A DNA stretch of 32,156 bases from Candidatus Sodaliphilus limicaballi (lineage in GTDB: Bacteria > Bacteroidota > Bacteroidia > Bacteroidales > Muribaculaceae): the NCBI GenBank assembly GCA_018065815.1, contig JAGHSP010000373.1, forward strand, positions 1 to 32,156, read 5' to 3'. Each line of letters starts with the position of its first letter. Within the stretch, counting starts at the first letter, position 1. This document shows positions 7,234-16,472 of this stretch, piece after piece. A program made the translations under genes and the position numbers. The notes beneath the pieces are model-generated. The model did no database searches. It saw only the letters and a list, made by a program, of their open reading frames with translations, and had not been told where the DNA came from.

Positions 7234-10200
7234 ATGAAGAAAGCTGCACGCAAGATATATAACATACTGCGACTGGCAATAGTGACCGCCCTGGTCACTG
7301 TTGTGGGTGTGTTCGCCATTGCATACGTTGCATTGTCGATCCCTGCTGTGCAAGACAAGATAAAGGAAGTGGGCGAGGAGGAACTCTCCAACTTGCTTCA
7401 TACCGACGTCAAGATAGGCGACGTGACTATCATGCCGTTTAATGAGGTCGTGCTCAAAGATGTCGAGGTGCCCGACCAGAAAGGGGATTCTCTGTTTACC
7501 ATTGAGAAACTTGGCGCAGGCGTGAGTCTGTATAATCTTGTGGTGAACCAGCGCATAGTGTTTACTTATGCTGAAATTGTGGGACTTAAAGGGCACATTG
7601 TTAAGCCCGACAAAGAAAGTCCGACTAACATGCAGTTTATTATCGATGCATTCAAGCCAAAGGATAACAAACCTCCCAAGAAATTTGACTTGGTTATCCA
7701 TAATGTAGTGTTAAGAAAGTGCGCATTGACTTACGACTTGCAGAGTGAACCCCGCAAGGAAGGACAGTTTGACCCTAACCATGTGGCACTTGATAGCATT
7801 AAAGCAGACTTGACCTTGCCGAGGCTTAAAAATGATGACTTCATCATAGAGCTGAATCGCATGTCGCTTGTGGAACAAAGTGGGTTTAAACTCAAAAACA
7901 TTGCGGCAAAGGTTGAGATTAACAACAAGATGACAGCGGCCCGAGGGCTGATTGTGGAATTGCCTAACTCGCTGTTGTCGTTAGGCGACATTGAATTGCA
8001 CTACAACTCACTTAAAACTATGGGGAATGATATTAAAAATTCTCCGGTTGAGGTGGCATTGTCAAACAGTTACATCGCTCTTGAAGACATTTCACCCTTT
8101 GTTCCCAAACTTAAAGGAATGAAAGACGTGGTAGATATCTCGGCAATAATCAAGGGCGACGCTAATCATGTGGATGTACGCACCCTGGCTCTAAATACCC
8201 ATGACAATTTGTTGTCGCTCAATACCAGTGCCACCATAGACAGTTTGTCGAGTAAGGAAAACATTAGTTTTGACGTGCCTCACATCATCCTTCATGCTCA
8301 TGCCGATAAGGTTGAAGACATTGTGTCGCGTTTCGCTTCCCTCACGCCCCAGGCAGCAGGTATAATCAGGCGTTGCGGCGATGTGAGTATCGATGGATCG
8401 GCCAAAGGAAATATCCATAATCTCCATTTTAATGGCGGTGTGGGTACATCGCTAGGTGCGTTGAACCTAAATGGCCAGTTTGTCTCGAATGACGCCAACA
8501 AGAGTTTCTCGGGGCACATAGCGACCTTGGGCTTCGGTCTCGGTGAATTGCTTGCGAAAACTAATCTGCTCGGTGAAGTAGCTATGGACGTGGATCTTAC
8601 CGGCCAGTTGGGCGCTGGAAAACTGTCGAATGCTAGCATTAATGGCGTGATAAGTTACATTGATTTCAATGGCTATCGTTATCATAACATTACCGCCGAC
8701 TTGAAAAATGAACTGAAAGACGTCAATGGTTCGATATCGGTTGATGACCCGTCGGTGAAACTCAATATTGAAGGAGTGGCACATCTTGACGGCCCTGCGA
8801 CTACAATAGACATCGACCTGAATACCGACGGATTGAACATGTCTCGCTTGGGATTTATCAAGAACGTGCCCGATGGACAGGTGTCAATGGTGATGTCATC
8901 AAATTTCAGCGGTAATTCGCTAGATAACCTCACTGGCAGCATTGTTGTTGACGATGTGAATTACAGCGACGGGAATGGTAAGAAGTTGCACTTGAATAAC
9001 GTGACGTTGACTGCCGACAATGCATCAATGCCGCAAAACATCACGCTGAATAGCGATTTCCTGAACGGAAATGTCACAGGCTCGTATGACTTCTCAACAT
9101 TAGTGCCTTCGGTTAAGGGTATGCTATCGACTGCATTCCCCAAACTGTTTGGTAACTATGCCTATGTGCTGAAACGTGCCAGCAAGAAAAACGACTTGGA
9201 TTTCAACTTTGTTCTTGACCCGTCGGACGAGTTGAACGATATAGTCAAGTTGCCAGTTAAGTTTGTGTATAAGACCACGGTAAACGGAAATATAAGCGAG
9301 TCGCACAATTCGTTTGCTGTTAATGTGAATGCTCCTTATCTTCTTAATGGAAATAAGATTATAGAAGGCACCGATCTCTCGGCTCGCCTTGACAATGACG
9401 CAGGCAACGTATCGGTCGTTGCTCACACTTTGGTCCCGCTCAAGCAGGGTAAAGCTGCAGTGACGCTGAATGCCAATGGCATAAATGACAGACTTGATGC
9501 CGACCTGGCTTGGCGTGTAGCCCGTGAGACCGATTTCCACGGTAATCTGAATATGTCGTCATTCTTCGACCGTGACGAAGAAGGCAAGATGATTATTGAT
9601 ATCGATGTCAATCCGTCGCAACTTGTGTTTAATGACAAACCCTGGCAAGTAGATCCTGCCAAGGTGAGTGTGCACGATGGCGTTATTAAGGTGGATAACC
9701 TGTGCGGGCATAGTGATGACCAGTTTGTGAAGATCAACGGAGAGGCATCGAAGAACCCTGAATCAGAACTTTGTTTAGAGTTGAATGACATAAGCCTTGA
9801 CTATGTGTTTGAGACACTAAATATCAACCATGTCACCTTCGGAGGACAAGCAACAGGCAAGTTCTATGCCAGCGATTTGTTCTCAAAGGCTCCGAGACTT
9901 TACACCCCTGTGTTGCATGTGGCAGGATTGTCTTATAATAACGCCCTCATGGGTGACACCGACATCAAGAGTCGCTGGCTTAATGATGAAAAAGCGGTGG
10001 AACTCGATGCCGACATCGCCCAAACCAATGGGCTGCACTCACGCATCAAGGGTGCAATCTTTGCTGCCGACGATTCGTTATATCTCGACTTTGATGCACA
10101 TCGTGCCAATGTGGGATTCCTGAAACCTTACATGTCGGCATTCACAAGCGATGTGCAAGGCGAGGTGTCGGGCAATGCAATCTTGTTTGGTAATTTCAAG

Positions 10201-11787
10201 ACCATTAACTTGAAGGGCGACATCAAAGCCGATAGCCTCAAATTCAAGTTAGACTATACTAATGTATATTACACATGCAGCGGAGACTCTGTGCACATGA
10301 AGCCCGACTTGATCACATTCAGCGACGTGATGATTCATGACCGAGAAGGTCACGAGGCGAAACTCAACGGATGGCTCAAACATAACAGTTTCCATGACCC
10401 GGTATTCAATTTCTCTATTACAGAAGCGAAGAACTTCTTGTGTTATGATACCAATGCTGACATAAATCCGATATGGTATGGCCAAGTTTATGGCAACGGC
10501 TCGGCATTCGTGACAGGAGAACCAGGTGTAGTTGATATCAAGGTAAACATGCAGTCTTCACCTAACAGCAAGTTCACATTCGTGTTGAGCGATGCCGAGG
10601 AGGCTAATGAATATAACTTCATTACATTCCGAGACCGGAACAAGTCTGCCGGAGAAATCAAGGTAGAAGAAGTTGTAGATACTATACCTGAAATAGTGCG
10701 TCAGCTGTCGGCAAAGGCAAATATTGAACAGCAAGGCCCGCCCACAAGTTATAACATAGACTTGCAGGGCGACATTACTCCCGACTTGCAGTTGATAGTC
10801 GTGATGGATCCCGTGGGTGGTGACCGCATCAAGGCAACAGGTAGAGGAAACCTGCGTCTCACCTATAATAATAATGATGAGATGACGATGTTCGGCAAAT
10901 ATACGCTTGAAAAAGGTAATTATAACTTCACCCTTCAAGATGTCATCATCAAGGACTTTACTATCAAGGATGGCAGTAGCATCAGTTTCCAGGGCGATCC
11001 TTATGCAGCGTTGCTCGACATCAAGGCAGTATATGCTCTTAATGCAAACATTAAGGACCTAGACGAAACATTTGCCGACGACAAGGAAATCAACCGTACT
11101 AATGTGCCTGTACATGCATTGTTAAATGCCAAGGGCTTAATAAGCCAGCCGGATATCTCGTTCGATCTTGAATTCCCGACACTGACCACTGATGCTTACC
11201 GACGTATCAAGAGTATCATCAGCACAGACGAGATGATGAACCGTCAAATCATCTATCTGCTGGCACTCAACAGATTCTATACACCCGAGTATATGAATAA
11301 CTCGCGGCCTAACAATGAACTCACCTCGGTGGCGTCATCGACGATATCGTCGCAGTTATCTAACATGCTGGGCAAGATGAGCGACAAGTGGAGTATCTCA
11401 CCCAATTTCAGGACATCGCGTGGTGATTTCAGTGATGTGGAAGTGGATCTTGCCCTGTCGAGCCAACTGCTTAATAACCGTTTGCTCTTCAATGGCAACT
11501 TCGGTTATCGCGACAACAAGTACAATACTCGCAATAGTAATTTCATAGGTGATTTTGACATTGAATACCTTCTTAACAAGAACGGATCGTTCAGGTTGAA
11601 AGCCTACAATCACTTCAACGATCAGAATTTCTATGTGCGTAATGCATTGACTACTCAGGGCGTGGGGCTCGTGTGGAAGCACGACTTTGACCGTCCGTTT
11701 GATTTCCTGAAAAATAATAGATATAAACTTAACATTGTTAAAGACAGTACAGCGACCGATACAGTGAAAGTTGTAGATGTGAAATAA
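7234..11787 (+). CDS. tamB: TamB-like translocation/assembly protein (DUF490)
   Basis: The product is a very long protein (1517 residues) with a positively charged N terminus and one membrane anchor at about residues 11-35. A long beta-rich, repetitive body follows, then a C-terminal TamB domain over roughly the last 450 residues (GRGNLRLTYNNNDEMTMFGK, YTLEKGNYNFTLQD, PDISFDLEFP). TamB and other AsmA-like proteins span the periplasm and are implicated in outer-membrane protein assembly or phospholipid transport. In Bacteroidetes the partner is often a BamA/TamA-like protein, but none is next door here. The stop overlaps the next ATG by one base (TAATG), which links it to the barrel-like DUF4421 protein. 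The length is usual for the phylum. Confidence 0.88.
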   Translation: MKKAARKIYNILRLAIVTALVTVVGVFAIAYVALSIPAVQDKIKEVGEEELSNLLHTDVKIGDVTIMPFNEVVLKDVEVPDQKGDSLFTIEKLGAGVSLYNLVVNQRIVFTYAEIVGLKGHIVKPDKESPTNMQFIIDAFKPKDNKPPKKFDLVIHNVVLRKCALTYDLQSEPRKEGQFDPNHVALDSIKADLTLPRLKNDDFIIELNRMSLVEQSGFKLKNIAAKVEINNKMTAARGLIVELPNSLLSLGDIELHYNSLKTMGNDIKNSPVEVALSNSYIALEDISPFVPKLKGMKDVVDISAIIKGDANHVDVRTLALNTHDNLLSLNTSATIDSLSSKENISFDVPHIILHAHADKVEDIVSRFASLTPQAAGIIRRCGDVSIDGSAKGNIHNLHFNGGVGTSLGALNLNGQFVSNDANKSFSGHIATLGFGLGELLAKTNLLGEVAMDVDLTGQLGAGKLSNASINGVISYIDFNGYRYHNITADLKNELKDVNGSISVDDPSVKLNIEGVAHLDGPATTIDIDLNTDGLNMSRLGFIKNVPDGQVSMVMSSNFSGNSLDNLTGSIVVDDVNYSDGNGKKLHLNNVTLTADNASMPQNITLNSDFLNGNVTGSYDFSTLVPSVKGMLSTAFPKLFGNYAYVLKRASKKNDLDFNFVLDPSDELNDIVKLPVKFVYKTTVNGNISESHNSFAVNVNAPYLLNGNKIIEGTDLSARLDNDAGNVSVVAHTLVPLKQGKAAVTLNANGINDRLDADLAWRVARETDFHGNLNMSSFFDRDEEGKMIIDIDVNPSQLVFNDKPWQVDPAKVSVHDGVIKVDNLCGHSDDQFVKINGEASKNPESELCLELNDISLDYVFETLNINHVTFGGQATGKFYASDLFSKAPRLYTPVLHVAGLSYNNALMGDTDIKSRWLNDEKAVELDADIAQTNGLHSRIKGAIFAADDSLYLDFDAHRANVGFLKPYMSAFTSDVQGEVSGNAILFGNFKTINLKGDIKADSLKFKLDYTNVYYTCSGDSVHMKPDLITFSDVMIHDREGHEAKLNGWLKHNSFHDPVFNFSITEAKNFLCYDTNADINPIWYGQVYGNGSAFVTGEPGVVDIKVNMQSSPNSKFTFVLSDAEEANEYNFITFRDRNKSAGEIKVEEVVDTIPEIVRQLSAKANIEQQGPPTSYNIDLQGDITPDLQLIVVMDPVGGDRIKATGRGNLRLTYNNNDEMTMFGKYTLEKGNYNFTLQDVIIKDFTIKDGSSISFQGDPYAALLDIKAVYALNANIKDLDETFADDKEINRTNVPVHALLNAKGLISQPDISFDLEFPTLTTDAYRRIKSIISTDEMMNRQIIYLLALNRFYTPEYMNNSRPNNELTSVASSTISSQLSNMLGKMSDKWSISPNFRTSRGDFSDVEVDLALSSQLLNNRLLFNGNFGYRDNKYNTRNSNFIGDFDIEYLLNKNGSFRLKAYNHFNDQNFYVRNALTTQGVGLVWKHDFDRPFDFLKNNRYKLNIVKDSTATDTVKVVDVK

Positions 11788-12956
11788 TGGCAAGAAGAAT
11801 TATATACATATTATTATTTTTAGTCTCAATTCCCGCGATTGCATCGGGAGCCGAGCGCATTGATAGTGTGGCCCACAGAATAAAAAATAATGTACACAAC
11901 TATCTGCATGATAGTGTTCCTGCTCGCTTGTCAAATAAGATACCAGAGAATAAAAGTTGGATTAAGCAGTTGGTAGATAATCGCTTTAACGTGATGGACA
12001 CGACTCTGAAATGCCCCAGGTTTGTAGAAATGTGTTTAGATGTGTACAGGTGGGGCGACCACACGTTCAACAGCTATGACTCGTCATATGTGTATTCCTG
12101 CCCGCAGAAATGGAAGGTGATGATTAAAGCCAACACCAAGTGGGATATGTATGACTTTGACGCCCGTAACGGCAGTCCTAGCCTGTTTATCAACACTGAG
12201 CCTAGGACTAGTGCTGGTTTCCGCCTGTCGTTCATGGCTGTGGGGTTTGAGTATATGCCCGACATTGATAATCTACTCTCAGGTCGTGTGATAGATCATC
12301 GTCGCACTCGATTCTCATTCACTTGTAGTCGTATTGTAGCCGAATTATACTACAACAAAAACACTGGCACGTCTCGAATAAACAAATTTGGTTCTTATGA
12401 AGACGGACGCTTTGTCAATGTGAAATTTGATGGTCTCACGTCTAAAACTTTTGGAATTGATGCATTCTACGTGTTCAACCACAAGAAATATGCCCATGCT
12501 GCTGCCTATTGTTTCTCGAAAATACAACGGCGTAGTGCAGGATCGTTTATCCTGGGAGTTCAATATACTAATCAGAAACTATCTCTTGACACAAGTAAAT
12601 TGCCAGAGGATTTGAAACCTTATAACCCATGGCCTAACGAAAATTTCTCGTTTCATTTCTATGACTATGCGATTAATGTGGGATATGGCTATAACTGGGT
12701 TTTCCGCAACAACTGGCTGTTTAATGTGACAGCGATGCCCTCGGTGGGTGTGAAGCATTGCGTAGATGATACATTTGACGGACCAACCAACAAACTCGCG
12801 TTGAACATACGCGGACGTTTTGCACTTGTGCGTAATGCTGGTAAATTCTTCTATGGCCTTCATGCAAGTTTCAATGGCTACACATCGTGGGGTAAATCTT
12901 ACTGGTTTTACAATCAGATAGGTGATGTGACTGCAATCGCAGGATTCAGGTTTTGA
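11787..12956 (+). CDS. DUF4421 family outer-membrane-like protein
   Basis: The product of 389 residues has a cleavable-looking signal peptide (IIYILLFLVSIPAIASGAE). Alternating aromatic and polar beta strands follow, and the protein ends in Phe (IAGFRF), as outer-membrane barrels usually do. It resembles the Bacteroidetes DUF4421 family of unknown function. Translational coupling to tamB through the shared TAATG suggests that it is made together with TamB. It may be a client or a partner at the outer membrane; this is inference. The tsaD gene follows after 33 bases. Confidence 0.75.
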   Translation: MARRIIYILLFLVSIPAIASGAERIDSVAHRIKNNVHNYLHDSVPARLSNKIPENKSWIKQLVDNRFNVMDTTLKCPRFVEMCLDVYRWGDHTFNSYDSSYVYSCPQKWKVMIKANTKWDMYDFDARNGSPSLFINTEPRTSAGFRLSFMAVGFEYMPDIDNLLSGRVIDHRRTRFSFTCSRIVAELYYNKNTGTSRINKFGSYEDGRFVNVKFDGLTSKTFGIDAFYVFNHKKYAHAAAYCFSKIQRRSAGSFILGVQYTNQKLSLDTSKLPEDLKPYNPWPNENFSFHFYDYAINVGYGYNWVFRNNWLFNVTAMPSVGVKHCVDDTFDGPTNKLALNIRGRFALVRNAGKFFYGLHASFNGYTSWGKSYWFYNQIGDVTAIAGFRF

Positions 12957-12989
12957 ATAGATTAAAATGTAATTAGAAATCAAAAAGAT

Positions 12990-14006
12990 ATGAGTGTAAC
13001 GATATTAGGAATAGAATCGTCGTGTGATGACACCTCGGCAGCGATAATACGTGATTGTGTGTTGCTGAGCAATGTCATTGCGAGCCAAAAGGTTCATGAG
13101 TCCTATGGCGGAGTGGTTCCTGAACTTGCGTCTCGTGCCCACCAGCAGAACATAGTGCCCGTGGTGAGCGAGGCAATAAAGCAGGCAGGACTTACACGCG
13201 GCGATATAGACGCCATAGCATTCACCCGTGGTCCTGGTCTCCCGGGATCATTGCACGTGGGCACATCGTTTGCCAAGGGACTGTCGCTGGCATTAAACGT
13301 GCCGCTGGTAGATGTGAACCACCTGCATGGTCATGTGCTTGCACATTTCATCAAAGAGACTCCTGAAACCGTTGTCCCGGAGTTCCCCTATTTATGCTTG
13401 CTCATTTCGGGCGGTAACTCTCAAATAATTAAGGTGAATGCCCCTAATGACATGGAGATACTGGGCCAGACTATTGATGACGCAGCTGGCGAGGCATTTG
13501 ACAAGTGTGCCAAGGTTATGGGGTTGCCTTACCCTGGCGGACCTATAATTGACCAGCTGGCTGCCGTGGGTAATGCTGATGCCTTTAAGTTTGCAAAGCC
13601 CAGGTTGCAGGGTTATGATTATAGTTTCAGCGGATTGAAGACATCATTCCTATATACATTACGTGATGAGTTGAAGGTTAACCCTAGTTTTATTGAGGAA
13701 AACAAGGCCGATCTTGCTGCTTCGTTGCAAAGGACGATTATAGATATCTTGATGACAAAATTCACCAAGGCGATAAAGGATACGGGCATCAAGACGATAG
13801 CCATAGGGGGTGGTGTGTCGGCTAATAGTGGCGTGCGTGCTGCTGTCGAAGAGTATGCTCGCCGTCACAAACTCACGGCATTTATCCCTAAGCGCACATT
13901 TACTACCGACAATGCTGCTATGATTGCAGTCGCTGGGCATTACCGTTATCTTGACAAGCAATTTTGCGACATCACTGCACCTCCGTTTGCTAGGGTGGTG
14001 ATTTGA
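12990..14006 (+). CDS. tsaD: tRNA N6-threonylcarbamoyladenosine transferase TsaD
   Basis: The enzyme transfers the threonylcarbamoyl group to A37 of ANN-decoding tRNAs, acting with TsaB and TsaE. The sequence starts with the family signature ILGIESSCDDTSAA. The metal-binding His111 and His115 lie in HLHGHVLAHF. PYLCLLISGGN, GEAFDKCAKVMGLPYPGGP and AIGGGVSANSGVR are ASKHA-fold ATPase landmarks. The length of 338 residues is standard. It is the last gene of the nadE-tamB-DUF4421-tsaD run and is followed after 25 bases by a terminator. Confidence 0.95.
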   Translation: MSVTILGIESSCDDTSAAIIRDCVLLSNVIASQKVHESYGGVVPELASRAHQQNIVPVVSEAIKQAGLTRGDIDAIAFTRGPGLPGSLHVGTSFAKGLSLALNVPLVDVNHLHGHVLAHFIKETPETVVPEFPYLCLLISGGNSQIIKVNAPNDMEILGQTIDDAAGEAFDKCAKVMGLPYPGGPIIDQLAAVGNADAFKFAKPRLQGYDYSFSGLKTSFLYTLRDELKVNPSFIEENKADLAASLQRTIIDILMTKFTKAIKDTGIKTIAIGGGVSANSGVRAAVEEYARRHKLTAFIPKRTFTTDNAAMIAVAGHYRYLDKQFCDITAPPFARVVI

Positions 14007-14031
14007 TGTAGCATATGTGGTAAAATTATCA

Positions 14032-14058
14032 AGCAGGGGTTCCAGCCTCTGCTTTTTT
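14032..14058 (+). terminator. Terminator after tsaD
   Basis: AGCAGGGG (14032-14039) pairs with CCTCTGCT (14046-14053) with one G-U pair and a 6-base loop. A run of six T follows (14053-14058). Confidence 0.85.
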
Positions 14059-14065
14059 AGTGCTC

Positions 14066-14096
14066 TTTGTGATAGTTTTAACTTTTGTTATTTTTG
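14066..14096 (+). promoter_or_regulatory. Upstream promoter of the 76-residue gene
   Basis: TTTG (14066-14069), a 19-base spacer and TATTTTTG (14089-14096) fit the Bacteroidetes pattern exactly. It begins eight bases after the tsaD terminator and would give a leader of about 60 bases. Confidence 0.6.
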
Positions 14097-14125
14097 GTGT
14101 GTAAAATCTAAGCACATGTGTTGCG

Positions 14126-14133
14126 TAACTTTG
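14126..14133 (+). promoter_or_regulatory. Second -7 box before the 76-residue gene (TAACTTTG)
   Basis: A perfect TAnnTTTG box lies 28 bases before the ATG but has no good -33 element at 19-21 bases. An AAAGGA-like purine stretch near 14147-14153 could serve as ribosome binding site for either start. Confidence 0.45.
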
Positions 14134-14161
14134 CAGTGTAAAATAAGAAAGGAAATATAAT

Positions 14162-14392
14162 ATGGAAAATCTAATTGTTATTTCGTCGCGAGTGATTAAT
14201 CGCATGAAGAATATGTCGGTAGAAGAAAGAAAAGTCATTCTTGACACTTTCTTTTGTGATGAAATCCTGGGTGTGGAACGTAGCATGGAATTGACACCGC
14301 TCCAGGAGCTTGTATATATGATGTTCCGTAATAATGTGATGAATGAGTCTCGTCGTTATAGCAATGAAACTTCACAAGCCTTAGTATCATAA
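14162..14392 (+). CDS. Small protein of unknown function, 76 residues
   Basis: I do not recognise a named family. The product looks soluble and mainly helical, with a charged first half (RVINRMKNMSVEERKVILD), a central FFCDEILGVERSMELTPLQE stretch and a polar tail. It has no signal peptide, membrane segment or metal motif; the single Cys is isolated. It is a convincing gene. It has a clear ATG, one full promoter plus a second -7 box, a purine-rich ribosome binding site and two consecutive terminator hairpins. So it forms its own transcript between two larger units. Such an independently transcribed small protein could be regulatory or abundant, but nothing in the sequence says which. Confidence 0.7.
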   Translation: MENLIVISSRVINRMKNMSVEERKVILDTFFCDEILGVERSMELTPLQELVYMMFRNNVMNESRRYSNETSQALVS

Positions 14393-14401
14393 TACACACG
14401 A

Positions 14402-14436
14402 AAAAGCGGTTAGATGTATTCTATATAGCTGCTTTT
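14402..14436 (+). terminator. First terminator hairpin after the small gene
   Basis: AAAAGCGGTTA (14402-14412) pairs with TAGCTGCTTTT (14426-14436) with two G-U pairs and a 13-base loop, ending in four T. It starts ten bases after the stop codon. Confidence 0.6.
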
Positions 14437-14448
14437 GATGATTTGTTG

Positions 14449-14479
14449 AGTCATCCAGAAAAATTGGGTGACTTTTTTT
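14449..14479 (+). terminator. Second terminator hairpin after the small gene
   Basis: AGTCATCCA (14449-14457) pairs with TGGGTGACT (14465-14473) with one G-U pair and a 7-base A-rich loop. Seven T follow. This is the stronger of the tandem pair. Confidence 0.85.
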
Positions 14480-14480
14480 G

Positions 14481-14510
14481 TTGTGTTGTCAAATTTAATT
14501 GCTAAATTTG
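14481..14510 (+). promoter_or_regulatory. Promoter of the DUF4836-like lipoprotein gene
   Basis: TTG (14481-14483), a 19-base spacer and TAAATTTG (14503-14510) are followed by a leader of about 35 bases to the ATG at 14550. The -33 box abuts the T-run of the preceding terminator. Confidence 0.65.
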
Positions 14511-14549
14511 TAAATTATTGTTGCACAAGATAAGATTATTACAACTAAA

Positions 14550-16070
14550 ATGAGGTTTTACAAGCTACTAATTAGTTTATGTGTGGTGGCATTTCTCGTT
14601 TCATGCAGCAACAAAAACGATGAAATGCTGAAAGTTATCCCTGCCGATGCTGTGGGCGTTGTCAGTGTGGATGTCCCTAATATATTGGAAAAAAGCGGCA
14701 TGCTGAGTGGGTCGGGAGATTTTACGATGCCTGAATCGCTGCAAGCAATCGTTGACGAGAATGATGAATCTACATTCAGCAAAATGCTCATTGACCTGCC
14801 TGAAATGGGAGTTGATCATGATTGCAAAGTATTCTCGTTCTATACGTTGAAGACATTCGGCTCGGTAGTGCTCATGGGCATAGACGATGAAGATGCAGCC
14901 CGCAAGGTGATTGAGCGTCGTGCCGGTAAGGATTTTGCCGATGTTGATGGTTTGAACTGTATTTCGGTGGGGGATGATTTCTATGCCTTGCATGATGGGA
15001 TATTTTTCCACGCAACAGTAAACAAACCGCAGGAAGTGAGCAAACTCTCGGCCGCTGCGCGGAATATGCTCGCCCGCACATCGAAGTCAATACTTGACAA
15101 CAGCGAAGTGATGGAGTGCTTGAATGCCGAGAATGACGTGAATGCTTACATGCTGCTCGACGGAGTGAAACTCTTGTCGAAGCGTAGCAAAACTTATAAG
15201 GAGATGTCGGAGAAATTCCCTCTCATTGACATTTTTGTGGAGAGTGATATCAAAGCGTATGTTGCCTCGGCCAATTTAAATGAGGATTCTGCCGAACTGG
15301 AAGTGAAGATCCTGGCCGACGATAACAGCGAGTATGTTCAGTTGCTGTCGGGCACACTGGGCAAACCAACGGCCGACTTCTTGAAATCAGTGCCTGAATC
15401 AATGGAGAACATTGTGTCGATGAGCGTGAAAGGCGAGAAATTTGTTGAGCTTCCTCAAATTGCTACTATGATAGAGACCTTCAAGAAAACTCCGTTCATA
15501 GGACGGCTGGATATAGAATCAATATTGAAGACTATTGATGGTCCTGTGGCAATGGGTATGGCAAAGGATCCTAACCTTGACGACTGGAATGCCGTTGTCA
15601 CTGCATGCTCAACCACGCCCGATGATGTGCTCAACCAGTTGAAGGCTTTCGCCGCATCAATGGGCCAGCAACCTGAGATATATGACAACGAATACATCTA
15701 TGAGTATGACAACAAGATGGTGAAACTGGGCAACAGCAATGGCTCGCTATACATGAAGATGCTCAACTATGAGCAGACCGAGGGCTATGCTTATGACAAT
15801 GCCGATGCACGTGAGTTCTTCTCAAAATCTCCCATGGGCATTTATGTGCGCGCTAAAGACAATAAAGGAGGAAGCATTAAGTTTGGTCTTGTAGACATAC
15901 GCAATTTAAAGGGTACATTCATCCCTGCACAGAAAGGCGCAAATGCCATAGTTGCATTGTTGCAAGTGCTTTGCAGCATTGAACCCGTGCGTGAATATGA
16001 GGATGGAGGAACCGACGAACTTGAAGATGTTATGCCAGTTGCAATTGATGAGCTTAAACCTGTAAATTGA
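14550..16070 (+). CDS. DUF4836-like lipoprotein
   Basis: The product is a predicted lipoprotein of 506 residues. The signal segment LLISLCVVAFLVSC ends in an LVSC lipobox with the lipidated Cys at residue 19. The mature part begins with VIPADAVGVVSVDVPNILEKSGML, which resembles the start of Bacteroidetes DUF4836 proteins. The rest is a long mixed alpha/beta body with several acidic surface stretches (for example EYEDGGTDELEDVMP near the end). Acidic residues after the Cys might direct surface export, but the usual export signal is not clear. Its function is unknown. It lies six bases before the Cys-motif protein gene and likely shares its transcript. Confidence 0.75.
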   Translation: MRFYKLLISLCVVAFLVSCSNKNDEMLKVIPADAVGVVSVDVPNILEKSGMLSGSGDFTMPESLQAIVDENDESTFSKMLIDLPEMGVDHDCKVFSFYTLKTFGSVVLMGIDDEDAARKVIERRAGKDFADVDGLNCISVGDDFYALHDGIFFHATVNKPQEVSKLSAAARNMLARTSKSILDNSEVMECLNAENDVNAYMLLDGVKLLSKRSKTYKEMSEKFPLIDIFVESDIKAYVASANLNEDSAELEVKILADDNSEYVQLLSGTLGKPTADFLKSVPESMENIVSMSVKGEKFVELPQIATMIETFKKTPFIGRLDIESILKTIDGPVAMGMAKDPNLDDWNAVVTACSTTPDDVLNQLKAFAASMGQQPEIYDNEYIYEYDNKMVKLGNSNGSLYMKMLNYEQTEGYAYDNADAREFFSKSPMGIYVRAKDNKGGSIKFGLVDIRNLKGTFIPAQKGANAIVALLQVLCSIEPVREYEDGGTDELEDVMPVAIDELKPVN

Positions 16071-16076
16071 TTAGTT

Positions 16077-16445
16077 ATGAAAAATGGAAAGAAAGTGTGC
16101 AACGAGTTGAAGCGTGTGCGCAAGCAGATAGCCGATGCTAACGATATAGTATATACTCCCACAGAGTGCAACCACAAGGGCGACTGCAAGGGTACATGTC
16201 CTGCCTGCGAGGCCGAAGTGCGTTACTTGGAAAATCAGCTGAACTTGCGCAGCATGCTGGGCAAGGCGGTGGTTGTTGCCGGACTCGGACTTACTGTGGC
16301 GTCTTGTATCCCTGGCGGCGGACACATGGGGTCTGTGCCAAATCAAAGTATTGACACTGTGTATGAGCTTGAAGGCGATGTAGTTGCCGAGATTGACTCG
16401 ACAACGCTCACTGATAGCATTGATGTCAAGGATATTAACAAATAA
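16077..16445 (+). CDS. Small Cys-motif protein with internal lipobox-like segment
   Basis: The product has 122 residues and no function I can name. The first 28 residues are a basic helix. Then comes a compact cluster C31-x5-C37-x3-C41-x2-C44 (ECNHKGDCKGTCPACEAE), which could bind zinc or an iron-sulfur cluster, and an LENQL helix. Residues 58-77 look like a lipoprotein signal placed inside the protein: basic residues, the hydrophobic AVVVAGLGLTV and a VASC lipobox ending at Cys77. A Gly-rich turn and an acidic tail follow. From memory, similar proteins are common in Bacteroidales, including the Cys cluster, but this is not checked. A radical SAM gene follows directly. Possible roles are a membrane-tethered metal protein or a substrate or partner of that enzyme; both are inference. 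Confidence 0.7.
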   Translation: MKNGKKVCNELKRVRKQIADANDIVYTPTECNHKGDCKGTCPACEAEVRYLENQLNLRSMLGKAVVVAGLGLTVASCIPGGGHMGSVPNQSIDTVYELEGDVVAEIDSTTLTDSIDVKDINK

Positions 16446-16448
16446 ATG

Positions 16449-16472
16449 CATGAGTGCAGCAAAGCACTCATG
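16449..16472 (+). promoter_or_regulatory. Perfect 9-base-pair hairpin between the Cys-motif and radical SAM genes
   Basis: CATGAGTGC (16449-16457) and GCACTCATG (16464-16472) form a perfect stem with loop AGCAAA. It begins four bases after the stop of the upstream gene and contains the most upstream candidate GTG start of the radical SAM frame. No T-run follows, so it is not a standard terminator. It may limit read-through or translation or protect the upstream mRNA end. Confidence 0.6.
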
